Below the pieces are notes generated by a model. It made no database searches and had not been told where the DNA came from. It saw only the letters and a program-made list of their open reading frames with translations. From positions 83,920-147,919 of the forward strand of contig WTPW01000187.1 of NCBI GenBank assembly GCA_009809945.1: 64,000 bases of DNA. Reading direction: 5' to 3'. Positions 9,943 to 20,841 of the stretch are shown piece by piece; position 1 is the first letter of the stretch, and every line of letters starts with the position of its first letter. The translations under genes were made by a program, and so were the position numbers. The DNA is from Gigaspora margarita. Taxonomy: Eukaryota; Glomeromycota; Glomeromycetes; Diversisporales; Gigasporaceae.

Positions 9943-12209
9943 ATGGAAGAAAGATTATGTGACGACGCTTTAGAACTTGAAAAATTCGTATCCCAAATGA
10001 AAGAAATAATGGTTGAACGTAAGAAATATAAATTATAAATTATAAAATTATAAATTCAAAGTATATATTTATATAATTATTTCTTTAATAAAAAAAATTT
10101 TTTTTTTAAATTGATAGATGTAAACAATAGTCGAAAACCGGATGCATTAGTTTTAGATTACAAATCTCCTGAAGAATTAAAAAAGTTGATAGATTTGGAA
10201 TTGGATTACGATGGAATTGGAGTTGTAGGTACCCGACTCGTTCACCCAACTTTATTATCTTTTTCATCTAAATTAATTTATTTTATTCCTAAAAAAAAAA
10301 AAAAATTATTTTTAATGTTTTATAAAAATAGGATTAATTCCATTAATACAAAACATATTAATATATAGTGTCAATACATGGCATCCGGGATTTATGGGGA
10401 AATTATATGCTGGCACAAATCCTGTTGGTATTATATCTGAAATGTTGATAACATTATTGAATGCGAATTCACATGTTTATCACGTTTCACCCGCACTTAC
10501 AATAATCGAAAATACCGTTTCGCAAAGTTTGGCAAAATTATTAGGAATGGGAGAGGTAATTTTTAAATATATTGTATATACTTTTTAAATATTTCTCTAA
10601 AATTATTCGATAAAATTTAGGAATCTGGAGGAATAACATGTCCGGGTGGTTCATTTTCTAATCAACTTGCAATGATAACAGCACGAACTTGTATGTTTCC
10701 CGAAATTAAAACTAAAGGTTATCATGCATTTGGAAAAAAATTGATGGTTTTCACTTCGATCTCTGGGCATTATTCTATTGATAAAACAGCTATGACGTTA
10801 GGTTTGGGTATTGATAATGTGATTAAAGTACCATGTGATGATCAAGGAAGGATGAGAACTGATGAACTAGGTAATAATTTTCTCAAAATTTTAATAAATT
10901 GTTAATAGATTAATATGGAGGTTTTTTTTTTTTTGGTTTATTCACAGAACGATTGATCAAAAACTCTTTCCAACGAGGAGAAATGCCATTTTACATTAAT
11001 GCTACGGCTGGTACCACTGTTTTGGTATGTATTTATTTATTTAATTCATGTTACCGTATTTTCGTGAAATAACGGGCATGGGAAAATCGCGTCCCCTAAT
11101 AATAGAAGTAGCAGACAAATTTTGAGAAAAATTTTTCTTTGCCTCAAAAAAAAAAAAAAAAAAACTCATGCACGTACTCAAAATAACGCGTATATATTCA
11201 AAATATCGCGCAGGTGGACGAAAATACGGCAATTGGTTTTCATGTATTGAACTAGCTAAATTAATTATGTATACCTTATTATGAAAATTTTAATTTAGGG
11301 GTCATTTGATCCATTATTTGAGATAGGAAAAATAGCTAAACGATACAATCTCTGGTTTCACATTGATGGATCTTGGGGTGGAAGTCTAGTGTTTTCTAAC
11401 AAATATAGGCATATGATTGATGGTGCTAATCTAGTATGTTTTTTCCCAATCATTTTTTTTACCAAATATTTTTACTTGTTTATACATTTAAAACTAATTT
11501 CTTTTTATTACCATAACAGGCCGATACGTTTGTATTAAACCCTCATAAAATGTTAGGTACACCATTACAATGTTCATTTTTACTTGCAAGAGATAAAAAA
11601 ATATTTTCACAATCAAATTCGTTGAAAGCCGAGTATTTATTTCGTCAAGACGATGATTTAGGTGATGGTACAGTTGGGTGTGGTCGTCGTCCTGATGCAG
11701 TAAAATTATTTATAGGGTGGAAAATATATGGTATACAAGGATATCAAATGCGAATTGATCATGCATTTAAAATGGCTAAATATTTAACTTTAATAGTAAG
11801 GAATATTCAACGATTTAAATTAGTATTGGATGAACCACCAAGTTTACAAGTTTGCTTTTGGTATTTACCTATTGGAATTGATTTTAACTTAGAAAATAAA
11901 AGATTTAGAAAAATGATTTCGATGATCACCAAAGAAATACATAGGAGGATAATGTATCGTGGAAAGTTTTTATTAGATTATTCACCTGCGATAATTGGTG
12001 AAAAAGAATTTCCATGTTTTTTCAGAATTGCTTTGAATGCACCTTCAATTTGTGAAAAACATTTAGAAGATATGGTAAACGAAATTGAAAAGACAGGAGA
12101 AGGTATTTTAGAATGGTACGAAGAATTTGATGATGAAATTAATGGTGAGATGAGAAATGGAGTGAACGGAAATGGATATATTGATATTGAAAATGGACTT
12201 AACAAATAA
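9943..12209 (+). CDS. Group II PLP-dependent decarboxylase, glutamate/cysteine-sulfinate decarboxylase family
   Basis: Likely removes the alpha-carboxyl group of an acidic amino acid (glutamate, cysteine sulfinate or aspartate) with pyridoxal phosphate. Seven exons join in frame to 520 residues, the normal size for the family: 9943-10018, 10118-10228, 10332-10555, 10621-10870, 10948-11024, 11299-11433 and 11520-12209, all with GT-AG introns. Visible motifs are NTWHPGFMGKLYAGTNP near residue 75, GGITCPGGSFSN near 141-151, GHYS with the PLP-stacking His at about 187, NATAGTTV, HIDGSWGG with Asp at about 269, and NPHKM with the Schiff-base Lys at about 301. GDGTVGCGRRPDAVKLF follows. The C-terminal 25 residues are Asn/Gly/Glu-rich and look unstructured. 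The pattern around NPHK resembles animal CSAD/GADL more than bacterial GadB, but substrate cannot be settled from sequence. Intron 5 carries a MITE. No break is seen, so it may be functional. Confidence 0.9.
11054..11229. mobile_element. MITE in intron 5 of the decarboxylase
   Basis: About 176 bp with ends CCGTATTTTCG and CGAAAATACGG, lying wholly inside intron 11025-11298. It accounts for most of that intron's excess length over the others (65-104 bp). It holds an A-run of 19-20 and ACTCAAAATAACGCG. A related word (ACTCAAAATAACGCGCAGATG) occurs near 14312. No clear target duplication. Confidence 0.6.
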
Positions 12210-12675
12210 AAAAAAAAGGATGTTAATAGTCTCGACCGATCACAATTTTTTATAAACTTTATAGTTCAAAAAAAAGTAACTAAATATCTTTACACTATTT
12301 ATGTATTTATGTATGAATTCTAATTAAAAATATTAATACGTATTTAGAAAGTTTTATTAATTAAAACATAATAAATAGATATATTTATATAATTATTTAT
12401 TCCATATTTAATTCATGGTAATTTTATTTAAGCAATTGATTGATATAACAGATTATGATTATAGCAATCGTAATTTATAAAAATACACATGGATATAATT
12501 CTTTTAAGAAAAATGATTTAACATATTTATTCAAAATAATCAAAGTAATCGCATATAGTAAGACAAATAAAAATCCCTCAGCAATTTACAACATCTTTCT
12601 TTTTTCTAATATTTAGTAATTTCCTAAACATTTTGCTTCCGAACGACATACCACCATTGCAACAAACTATGAATT
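12210..12675. other. Convergent intergenic region (3' ends of two genes)
   Basis: 466 bp between two convergent stop codons. It is AT-rich with AATAAA-like words (for example near 12368) that could serve either gene as polyadenylation signals. No other feature is seen. Confidence 0.4.
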
Positions 12676-13151
12676 TTATTCATTAACTTTACGTTCTGCC
12701 TGACCTTTCATTTCAGTTGCCTTTCCTTCAGCCTTCATTTGAGTATCGCCAATAGTATTACCGGTGGCTTTTTTAACTTCTCCAGATTTTTGGTCTTTGT
12801 CACCTATTTTTATTACGTGCAATAAATATATATAAAATATGTAATAAAAAAAAAAAATCGAAGATCGCATAGGAAAACAACAATACCTTCAGTTTTACCC
12901 GTCGCTTTTGCGGCTTCATATTCACTTTGTCCTAATAGTTAAAGTTAAATGATTGTCGTTAGTACAATAAACTTTTATATCCTACAATATATATATATAC
13001 ACAATATATAATTATGTTAACAGTAACCTTCAATCTTCCTTTCTCTTCCTTCAGCTTCCATCTTATCACTACCTACAGTTTTACCAACAGTTTCTTTAGT
13101 TGCGCCTCCGTAGTACTTAAGGGTAGCATCAGTTTTTGATGGTTCTGACAT
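12676..13151 (-). CDS. CsbD-like / mismatched base pair and cruciform DNA recognition protein
   Basis: A small hydrophilic protein of 98 residues from three exons read leftward: 13151-13028, 12931-12887 and 12803-12676. All junctions are GT-AG and keep frame. It begins MSEPSKTDATLKYYGG and has repeated CsbD-type segments: ATKETVGKTVGSDKMEAEGR near 17-36, SEYEAAKATGKTEGD, then KSGEVKKATGNTIGDTQMKA and EGKATEMKGQAE at the end. The order and the SEYEAAKA block match fungal proteins annotated as mismatched base pair and cruciform DNA recognition protein (Hmp1-like). These belong to the bacterial CsbD stress-protein family. Biochemical function in fungi is poorly defined; DNA binding or stress protection is inferred from the family. 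Two introns (96 and 83 bp) and a complete frame suggest an active gene, convergent with the decarboxylase. Confidence 0.88.
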
Positions 13152-13796
13152 GTTTAGAAATAAATTTTACGTATATTATAAATTTTTGTAAGATAATACG
13201 AGTTGAAATTAATTCTTTTTTTTTTTTTTTAATATAATATTTTTTAAAAAAAAAAAAGGTTGATTAAAGCGAAATTTTTTACTCTATTTATATATTCTTT
13301 ACGATAATGTAAAGAATTCTGACACTACCTCATTTTACGTAAAAATTAAGTAATTACAACTTTTTTTTTATACAAGAAAATATGATGATTTAATAAACAT
13401 TTCTTGGTGATTTCATTATTGCATAGTTAATGTATAATATCGATATCGATATGAAATTTCATGAGAAACACGACCACCGTTATTTAAATAGTTAGTTTAA
13501 AAAAGTTATAGCTTTAGGTTTTCAATGATCTAATTGATTTAATACAGTATATCTTTTCTTTGTCAGTATATATATACTGTATATGTATATATTTGATTAA
13601 TTAATCATAGAAATAAAAAAAAAAAAAAAACTTAAGTATAAAAAACATCACTGTAAAATCACAAAATAATGGCTGTCTCCTTTATTAATTTCTGAATGGG
13701 CGTCTCAAATTACACGGCTCCTAATTGTTACCCTTGACTTTTTTTTTTTTACTGATATTTTAATGGTTGATATTTTTATTTGAAAATTTCTATTTG
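13152..13796. promoter_or_regulatory. Upstream region of the CsbD-like gene
   Basis: No coding signal. It contains T-rich and A-rich runs (13217-13230, 13616-13630), an ATCGATATCGATAT word near 13440 and a TATATATACTGTATATGTATATA stretch near 13568. The promoter of the leftward gene should lie in the first few hundred bases, but no box can be named safely. Confidence 0.35.
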
Positions 13797-13798
13797 TA

Positions 13799-13998
13799 CA
13801 CTAGTGTATGAAACACGGGTATATTAATATCTCAAGACCCCAAATATAAATTAGCCTTTGAGGTTCTAACAAAAAATGTTCCTTGCAAAATTTTAACATA
13901 AACTATAACCCTTTCCATCCCAAAGCTAACCCTTACCCTAACTTTAAATCGGGTTTAATTTTTGGTTAAAATTAATACCCGTGTTTCATACACTAGTG
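13799..13998. mobile_element. TA-flanked MITE, CACTAGTGTATGAAAC ends
   Basis: 200 bp. Its terminal inverted repeats start CACTAGTGTATGAAACACGG and end with the reverse complement, and TA lies on both sides (13797-13798, 13999-14000). The tips are themselves palindromic (TACACTAGTGTA). The interior contains CCCTTACCCTAAC (telomere-like) and a GTTCCTTGCAAAATTTTA block also found in elements near 36.6, 38.1 and 39.1 kb. Related ends frame the element at 51628-52110. Confidence 0.8.
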
Positions 13999-14181
13999 TA
14001 CAATAAGAAATTTTCTTTTTATTTTCATGATATTTTTCGGGCGGGCGTAGGTTTTTAGATTGTATTAGGTTATTAGAAAGAAAAAAAGTTTATTTTGCCG
14101 TGAAGAAAAGCCGTGAAAAATTCCTGTGAAAATAAATCAGTTATTACACGTCATTAAACATCCCGAATCAGTCTCGATATC

Positions 14182-14214
14182 ATGCATCATTGTGGCGCAG
14201 CCACAATGATGCAT
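14182..14214. repeat. Perfect 33-base hairpin
   Basis: ATGCATCATTGTGGC, a 3-base loop GCA, then GCCACAATGATGCAT: a perfect 15-bp stem in isolation. No U-tract or gene end suggests a terminator. It could be the remnant of a palindromic element. Confidence 0.7.
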
Positions 14215-14455
14215 AATATTGTTTAATCATATCTGGTATAATAACATTTACGTAATAATCAAGATCAGAATACCTGCTCTTTATTTCGAAATCATTACAT
14301 GTACAGTACATACTCAAAATAACGCGCAGATGCTCAAATATGAGTTACTAATTTTATTAAATTAAATATAGTCTAGTATAAAATGAAGATTAAGTAATAA
14401 TAAAATTTTTGAAGCAATTATTTAGTAAAAAATTTAAAAGATAATAATAAAATAT

Positions 14456-14645
14456 GGTTTGGTGCTGGGAAAAGTGACGAATTTTGACAAAAATATAATG
14501 CTCACAAAAAATTATTATCTCGTGATCTATTGATTAAAATTATATTATTTTGGTATCGTCTCGATGAATGGTAATTCTGATCAATAATTCACATGATAAT
14601 TAATTTTTTGTGTGCATTTCAAATTCGTCCCTTTCCCAACACTAA
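14456..14645. mobile_element. Palindromic MITE, GTGCTGGGAAA ends
   Basis: Left end GGTGCTGGGAAAAGTGACGA pairs with the right end TCGTCCCTTTCCCAACACT. The arms continue to pair inward through ACAAAAAATTATTATC to a centre with GGTATCGTCTCGATGAATGG. The centre resembles the dispersed CGTCTC hairpin module. No firm target duplication. Confidence 0.65.
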
Positions 14646-15179
14646 GCCCATATTAATAGTACTGTAATATTTTTATTTTTATTTTATACAATATAAAAAA
14701 AATTGTATTTTAATATATTAAACCAGTAAAACGGCGCGCCGTTTCGTAGGATTGAAGCCTTATTTATTACACGCTTAAACTTTGAAATAACTTTATAACA
14801 ATAATATATCATATATATATATATTATATGAATAATAAGATATGTGTTAATTTTAAGCAGCATATTATATAAGTTTATTTTACTGTAATATGTATATGAA
14901 CAAACATCAATTTAAAATTCGTAAATTATAATCATCGCTCTTCGGCTAATCGATGTTGTAATAGTTCATAATCAGTTAAACATAAAGTTATCCTCCGGAA
15001 AGGTTTGCAATATATTGATCGAGTTCAATATTAGAATAAAAAAGGAACACTATTTTTGAGATATCTTATCAAGATTAAAATATTTGACCGTTTAACTTTA
15101 AAATCTTGAATGAAGTAATGTCTTGTCAAGCTTTCGAATAACTAAAGTATCAATCGTGGAAGAGTTATCCTGTGAAAAG

Positions 15180-15560
15180 TTAATTACATTTCCTCGATAC
15201 CCAAGTTACCCGCCTTGAAGCCTGTAAACAATAAATATAGGAAGAACTTGTGCAATAAGCATTTCTTCAATTTGTCTGAGTTGGGGAAGTTATCATTTTA
15301 ATTTTTAAATTATATATATAAGATATAGACATTGATATATACATATCTTTTTTTTTTTCATAATACATGTTTTTTTTTACATACCGGATTCCATATCATT
15401 TTCTTCTGAAAACCTTTTGGTATTAATTTTTCTTGTAATACATAATTCTTATTATTAATATGTACTAATCTAATACGATCGTAGGGAAAAGTTTCTTTAC
15501 AAATAGGACAGAATTTGAATTTAAGTGCAGAAACTGCATTGCTAAATTCTTCAGAAGACC
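15180..15560 (-). pseudogene. Possible 3' end of a gene with a CPIC motif (two exons)
   Basis: Read leftward, 15560-15385 is open and encodes a segment with FCPICKETFPYDRIRLVHIN and PKGFQKKMIWNP. It then meets a GTATGT donor. An acceptor (TTTACAG) at 15222 leads to a short exon ending in a stop at 15180-15182. Codon use looks more like a host gene than like the transposons around it. Only one CxxC pair is seen, so a zinc finger is not shown, and no start codon or upstream exon is found. It may be a truncated gene, a gene relic or chance. I do not recognise the family. Confidence 0.3.
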
Positions 15561-15606
15561 CTGATCGTAATTAGAAAGCTGGCATGCGGCAAAATATTTT
15601 GATCCC

Positions 15607-15642
<36 letters not shown>

Positions 15643-16250
15643 GTTAATGTAAATAGTCAATATTTAATCATTTGTTTTCTTTTTCGATATTATTTTAATT
15701 TTGCGCCAATCTTGACTTTTTTTTTATTGACTCATCATTTTGGTGCCATAGAAACCAATCTCTTTCTTCTAGCTTCTTGCAGCCCCTTGTTCAAGCGTAC
15801 AAATTTGTTTTTCGTATCGACACACTTATTAATTAGCTTCTAATTGGCTTTTGTTAATCGACTATTTATTTATATTACGTTATCATATTTGTTTTTTACC
15901 ATATTTATCATATTTATTTATAACGTTAACAGTTAATATAGTCTAATTTATTTATCACAATTTTTTTTTTGATGGTCGAAAAAAAATTCTGATTAAATTT
16001 TTACAGGGAATACGATTGTTCAAAAATCAAGGTTTATCTAATTACAGGGGCGGGTCTTCCACTCTGCTCCCCTCCGCTCCAGCCCAATTAGTTAAGACTT
16101 ATATAGTAATTAATAAAATCGTAAAATTTTAAAATCGATTTTATTTAAAAATTATTTTATAAGCTAAAGTTAAAAACTATTAAAAGTAGTTTAGAAATTA
16201 AATTATAAAAATTGGCACTATAAAAAAAAACATGCTGTAATAAAGAAAAT
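15561..16250. other. No gene seen; A-tract and T-runs
   Basis: A 31-base A-run lies at 15609-15639. Short open frames to 15843 are compositional. CAGGGGCGGGTCTTCCACTC near 16046 is an isolated GC-rich piece that could be a hAT-type end, but no partner end was found. Confidence 0.35.
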
Positions 16251-16257
16251 TTGCCAT

Positions 16258-16287
16258 GTTGAATGGCATAATTCGATGCCATTCAAC
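16258..16287. repeat. Perfect hairpin in a run of small palindromes
   Basis: GTTGAATGGCAT, a short loop, then ATGCCATTCAAC. Further small palindromes follow (TGATCT..AGATCA at about 16313-16366, CATTTCATT..AATGAAACG at about 16390-16432). Together 16230-16440 may be one degenerate MITE. Confidence 0.55.
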
Positions 16288-16440
16288 ACTATCACATGAC
16301 TTCGCGGACACATGATCTGGCATTATACTGTAATATAGCACATGAAATATGTTACCCACAGATCATGCGATATAATTTTAATGAATATCATTTCATTATA
16401 TCATTCTATCTTAGATGATGTAATGAAACGATGCTATCAG

Positions 16441-17057
16441 AAATAAATTTGGGTGGTGAATTTTGTCCGGTTACAATTGTAAAGTTACATCACAAATTTT
16501 GTGTGTATCGTAAATGTGCATATCCAAGACCTGGATCTGTTCATTCCACTTTGTACTTATAGTCTAGCTATTTGAAAAAAACTGCATTTAATTAATAATT
16601 ATTTCGTGGTTCGCACCTGGGTCTAATTCATGGTGAGTATACTATTTCAGGGGATCTTATTTATGCACGTTTACGTTAAATAGTTCACGCAATTTTTAAC
16701 CCTAATTCTGGAACCGCTTAAAATTTGCCGCACGCATAATTTAAAAAAATTTTTTTAAGTTTTATAATTAAAAATACAATTATTTTATTATTTAAAAAAA
16801 AAAAAAATAGGAAAAAAACTTCACGTAACAAAAAGTAAAAAAACTTGTAAAAAATTTACAAACTTATTGCGTAATGAAGCCTATACTTGCTGACAAAACT
16901 CATGGGATTTGGATTTGTTCATTTCAAACCCGAACAAATGGAATTGTCCAACTATTTTTGAAAATTCTATATGGACAAATTCCAAATCCCAAATCCCAAA
17001 TTCTGTTCCAAGTCTCAAATCCACATGATGATTACTGTATTTTTACAAAGATTCGAA
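16441..17057. other. No gene seen
   Basis: AT-rich DNA. CCAAATCCCAAATCCCAAAT near 16981 is the reverse complement of the minisatellite word at 18487-18660. A 62-codon open frame over it is probably not coding. Confidence 0.35.
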
Positions 17058-17202
17058 AATAAGCTACTCTTCCTCTTTTGGTCAAAAAACTTTAAACCTT
17101 TTTTGATCTAAAAATAAGCTAACCCACAATCGACAATAGTTGCTACATAGTAAAGTCAAACGTTTACTATATAAATCGATTATAGTTGCTTAACAGTCAT
17201 AG

Positions 17203-18164
17203 GACATGTCCCCTAGAAATAAATTTATAATAAAAATTATAAAAAAAACATATGAATTTACTATATAACTTTGAGCTAAGATCCCTCTCTGGGTTAACTA
17301 ATTAACTTAAAATTAAAGTTTGCAGGTATATAGAACAAGAAAAGAAGAAAATTTTGAGCTTAAAAAACCATATTAAAATTTTGCTAATTTTGCACTTTTT
17401 CAAAATGTAACTCTGTCAAAAACAAATATTTACAAATTTTAAATCAGCAATTATATGTAAAATTATGCTCTGAACAACTTTACTTAGGCGACGGAAGTAG
17501 GTTACCTTGTAAGNNNNNNNNNNNNNNNNNNNNNNNNNNNNNNNNNNNNNNNNNNNNNNNNNNNNNNNNNNNNNNNNNNNNNNNNNNNNNNNNNNNNNNN
17601 NNNNNNNNNNNNNNNNNNNNNNNNNNNNNNNNNNNNNNNNNNNNNNNNNNNNNNNNNNNNNNNNNNNNNNNNNNNNNNNNNNNNNNNNNNNNNNNNNNNN
17701 NNNNNNNNNNNNNNNNNNNNNNNNNNNNNNNNNNNNNNNNNNNNNNNNNNNNNNNNNNNNNNNNNNNNNNNNNNNNNNNNNNNNNNNNNNNNNNNNNNNN
17801 NNNNNNNNNNNNNNNNNNNNNNNNNNNNNNNNNNNNNNNNNNNNNNNNNNNNNNNNNNNNNNNNNNNNNNNNNNNNNNNNNNNNNNNNNNNNNNNNNNNN
17901 NNNNNNNNNNNNNNNNNNNNNNNNNNNNNNNNNNNNNNNNNNNNNNNNNNNNNNNNNNNNNNNNNNNNNNNNNNNNNNNNNNNNNNNNNNNNNNNNNNNN
18001 NNNNNNNNNNNNNNNNNNNNNNNNNNNNNNNNNNNNNNNNNNNNNNNNNNNNNNNNNNNNNNNNNNNNNNNNNNNNNNNNNNNNNNNNNNNNNNNNNNTT
18101 TTTTTATAATTTTTATTATAAATTTATTTTAAACCAATTTTAAGGGGACATGTCCTATGACTGT
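17203..18164. mobile_element. TA-flanked element with ACAGTCATAGGACATGTCCCC ends, holding a gap
   Basis: Terminal inverted repeats start ACAGTCATAGGACATGTCC and extend past ATAAATTTATAATAAAAATT on both sides. TA lies at 17201-17202 and 18165-18166. Removing it and one TA rejoins GTTGCTTAAGTAAAC, as in the 58.6-kb relative. A Tc1/mariner-like mode is inferred from the TA. Unknown bases at 17514-18098 prevent any check for a transposase. Confidence 0.7.
17514..18098. other. Assembly gap (585 N)
   Basis: Run of N inside the element at 17203-18164. Confidence 0.99.
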
Positions 18165-18486
18165 TAAGTAAACTTATTTGGAAGATCAAAATACACATAT
18201 TCTAAAATTTTTTATCAAGATTGGACAAGTTTTTATTATTTGACTTTTGATTTTTATATTTGATAAAAATATTAAAATTTTTTAAAAAAATATATTCAGT
18301 AAACATAAAATTAAAAGTAAAATAATAAAAAGTTTTTTAATTTTATTAATAAAAATTTTGGAATATGTGTATTTTGATCTTTCAAACAAGTTTATATAAT
18401 TAATTATTATTGATTTACATAGTAAAATTTAGGCTTTACAAATTGATTTTATCTCAAAATAAATTATCAAATTTTTTGTACCTGTT

Positions 18487-18660
18487 TTTCAAATTTTGAT
18501 TTGGGATTTGGAATGGAATAGGATTTGAATTTGGATTTGAGATGGGATTTGAAATGGGATTTGAAATTTGAGATTAGGATTTGGGATTTAAAATAGGATT
18601 TGGGATTTGGAATTGGGATTTGGGATTTGGGATTTAAAATTTGAAATTTGGAATTTGGGT
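18487..18660. repeat. GGGATTTGGGATTT minisatellite
   Basis: Irregular repetition of GGGATTTG, GAATTTGG and GAGATTAGG units over 170 bp. The strand bias is strong, with G only on the + strand. The leftward open frame over it (Pro/Asn/Lys/Ser repeats) follows from the repeat. It is followed by A-rich DNA to about 18870. Confidence 0.6.
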
Positions 18661-18989
18661 GGAATTTTAACATTTTTAATTTTGCTAGCATATTTAAACA
18701 AAGCTACCAAATCCACCCTTTTTTTAAAAAAAAAAAACTTTAAATAAAAAAATTTAAATAAAAAATAAATTCAAATAAAAAAAAAACTTAAATAAAAAAT
18801 AAAAAAAAAACTTAGAAAAAAAAAATAGTAAAAAAAGAAAAAAAAAAGAAAAAAATTTTTTATATTGTTGTATAATAAAGTAATAAAGCTACTAAATTCA
18901 CCTATCTATTGTAACAAAGGACTATAAAGGAAACAGTCCATTTACTGTGACAAGAATAACAAAAAAAATAGCATATCTATTGTGACAAA

Positions 18990-20350
18990 AATAGCAAAAT
19001 AAATGATAAATGAAAGGTGATAACAACAAAGATCCTTGGAAGAATCATTAAAAAACCATGAAGAATTCTTGAAAGAACCATCAAAAATCATAAAGAATCC
19101 TTAAAAAACTACTACTAAGATATCTTCAAAATATAATTAGCTAATTATGTAAAATTCTATGTAAATAAATTTTTGTTTATATAAAATTTTATATAGTTGA
19201 CCAATTGTTTTTTAATGATATTTTGGCATCTACTAGACTGATTTTAGTAATCTTACTACCTTTAAATTTATCATAATAAGTTCTAAAACTAGGGACATCA
19301 ATAGAAAAGGAACAAATTTTTTCTAAATAAAAGTTTGCAACTTTAAATTAAAATAATTTAACAACTACTATAACCAAATTTAATCTATTTTTTTATTTTA
19401 ATTTTATATAGTTATAGAATTAAAACAAAAAAAGTTTATTAAATTCAATATAATAGTTGTTATTAGGGTTCTGCAATTTGATTTGAATTGATTTGATTTG
19501 ATCAAATTTTGATTTCAAATCAAATTTAAATATAGAAATTTCAAAGCAAATCAAATTCAAATTGACAAAATATTCAATTCGATTTAAAAATATTTAATAA
19601 AAATTACAAATATATTTGTTTTGGTAATTTGATCAAATCAAATTCAAATCAAGAGCTTATTCGATTCAATCAAATTCAAATATACCTAATATTCGATTCG
19701 ATTTGACTTTGAGAAATCCTAGTTGTTAAGATATTTTAATTTAAAATTTAAAAAAAAAGTTACTAAAAATGATTCGTTCTTTTTCTATTGATATCCTTTA
19801 ACTTTCAATTAATTGATAAGACTCAATTTAGTTAAAAAAATAGAGTTCTTTGGATAAGCATTTTTTTATTAAGAAATGAGTCTTGTCAATTAATTAAAAG
19901 TTGTAGAGCTTATTATGATAGATCTAAAAGTAATAAGATTATTAAAATTGATCTAGTAAATGTCAAGATATCATTGAAAAATGATTGGCTGACTATGTAA
20001 AATTTTATGTAAACAAAATGTTTTTTACATAGAATTTTATATAGTCAGCCAATTATATTTTGAAGATATCTTGGCATCTACTAGACCAATTTTAATGAGC
20101 TTACTATCTTTAATTTCATTATAATGGGCTCTACAATTTTTAATTAATTAACAAGATTTATAAACTTAAAAAAAAAATAGATTTTCTTGAGTGATTGTTT
20201 TTTTACTAAGTTAATAAGTTTTGTTAATTAATTAAAAGTTGTAAAGCTTATTATAAAAATCTAAAAGTAGTAAAATCATTAAAATTGGCCTAGTAAATGC
20301 CAAGATATCATTGAAAATAATTGGCTAACTAGAGTTAACACCTCTTTCTG
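18990..20350. repeat. Palindromic repeat array, left part (about 330-bp units)
   Basis: Units consist of two abutting inverted repeats. One is centred on TATGTAAAATTTTATGTAAAC..TACATAGAATTTTATATAG and bounded by CAAGATATCATTG. The other is centred on TTTTTTACTAAGTTAATAAG and bounded by AATTAATTAAAAGTTGTAGAGC. Equivalent points recur about every 335 bp (19890, 20225). The array continues at 28330-29760 on the other side of the LINE. A hAT MITE (19464-19731) interrupts it. Confidence 0.65.
19464..19731. mobile_element. hAT-like MITE with TAGGGTTCTGCAATTTG end
   Basis: 268 bp with ends TAGGGTTCTGCAATTTGATT and, at the right, the reverse complement of TAGGATTTCTCAAAGTCAAA. Flanks are GTTGTTAT (19456-19463) and GTTGTTAA (19732-19739), an 8-bp duplication with one mismatch. 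The interior is rich in TTTGATTTGAATTG words and their complements. Noncoding. Confidence 0.7.
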
Positions 20351-20461
20351 AATTTATATATTTGGATATATATTATATCATGTAATATAATGTGATATAG
20401 TGTTTTTATATCCAGATATAAATAAATCTGAATTTAAATTTGGATATATACAGTACTATGA

Positions 20462-20477
20462 TAAAACTGGATTAATT
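20462..20477. repeat. LINE target-site duplication, left copy
   Basis: TAAAACTGGATTAATT, identical to 28278-28293, immediately next to the A-rich (here T-rich) 3' tail of the LINE. Confidence 0.85.
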
Positions 20478-20841
20478 TTTTTGTTTTTTTTGACAAAGCA
20501 AGGTCTTGCCTTAGTTTTTATTAAATCTCTTATATAATTACATTTATACAAACGTGTTTACATAATTCTTTTTGAAAACTGAAACTTGGGCTAATTTATC
20601 CATGACCCATACTTGCTAAATAGGATCAAAGATTTGTCTAGTCTAAAATGTTATTTATGTATATGGGTGATATATTGTATTTTACAAACATTATTCCCCA
20701 TGTTTCTATTTTAACTTTTGTGTTTCTTTTGGTTGTTTCCTTATTATGTTCTTTCGATATTTCTCCAGAGATGGGTTTTATTTTCTTTGCTTCTTTTATT
20801 TCTTTGATTTTCGTCTTCGCGGCTTCTTTATTTCTTGGTAT

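Larger units (their letters stand above)
17058..18480. mobile_element. Palindromic AAAATAAGCTA-type MITE split by another element
   Basis: The left part (17058-17200) and right part (18167-18480) match the uninterrupted relative at 58565-58982: AAAATAAGCTA end, CAATAGTTGCTACATAGTAAAG, then AGTAAACTT..GATCAAAATACAC and TTTACATAGTAAAATTTAGG. A second element lies between the parts. The host copy is about 455 bp without it. Confidence 0.65.

Noticed and set aside
14729-14744. AAACGGCGCGCCGTTT palindrome as a regulatory site
   Set aside because: Striking GC content, but one copy only and no gene close enough to assign a role.
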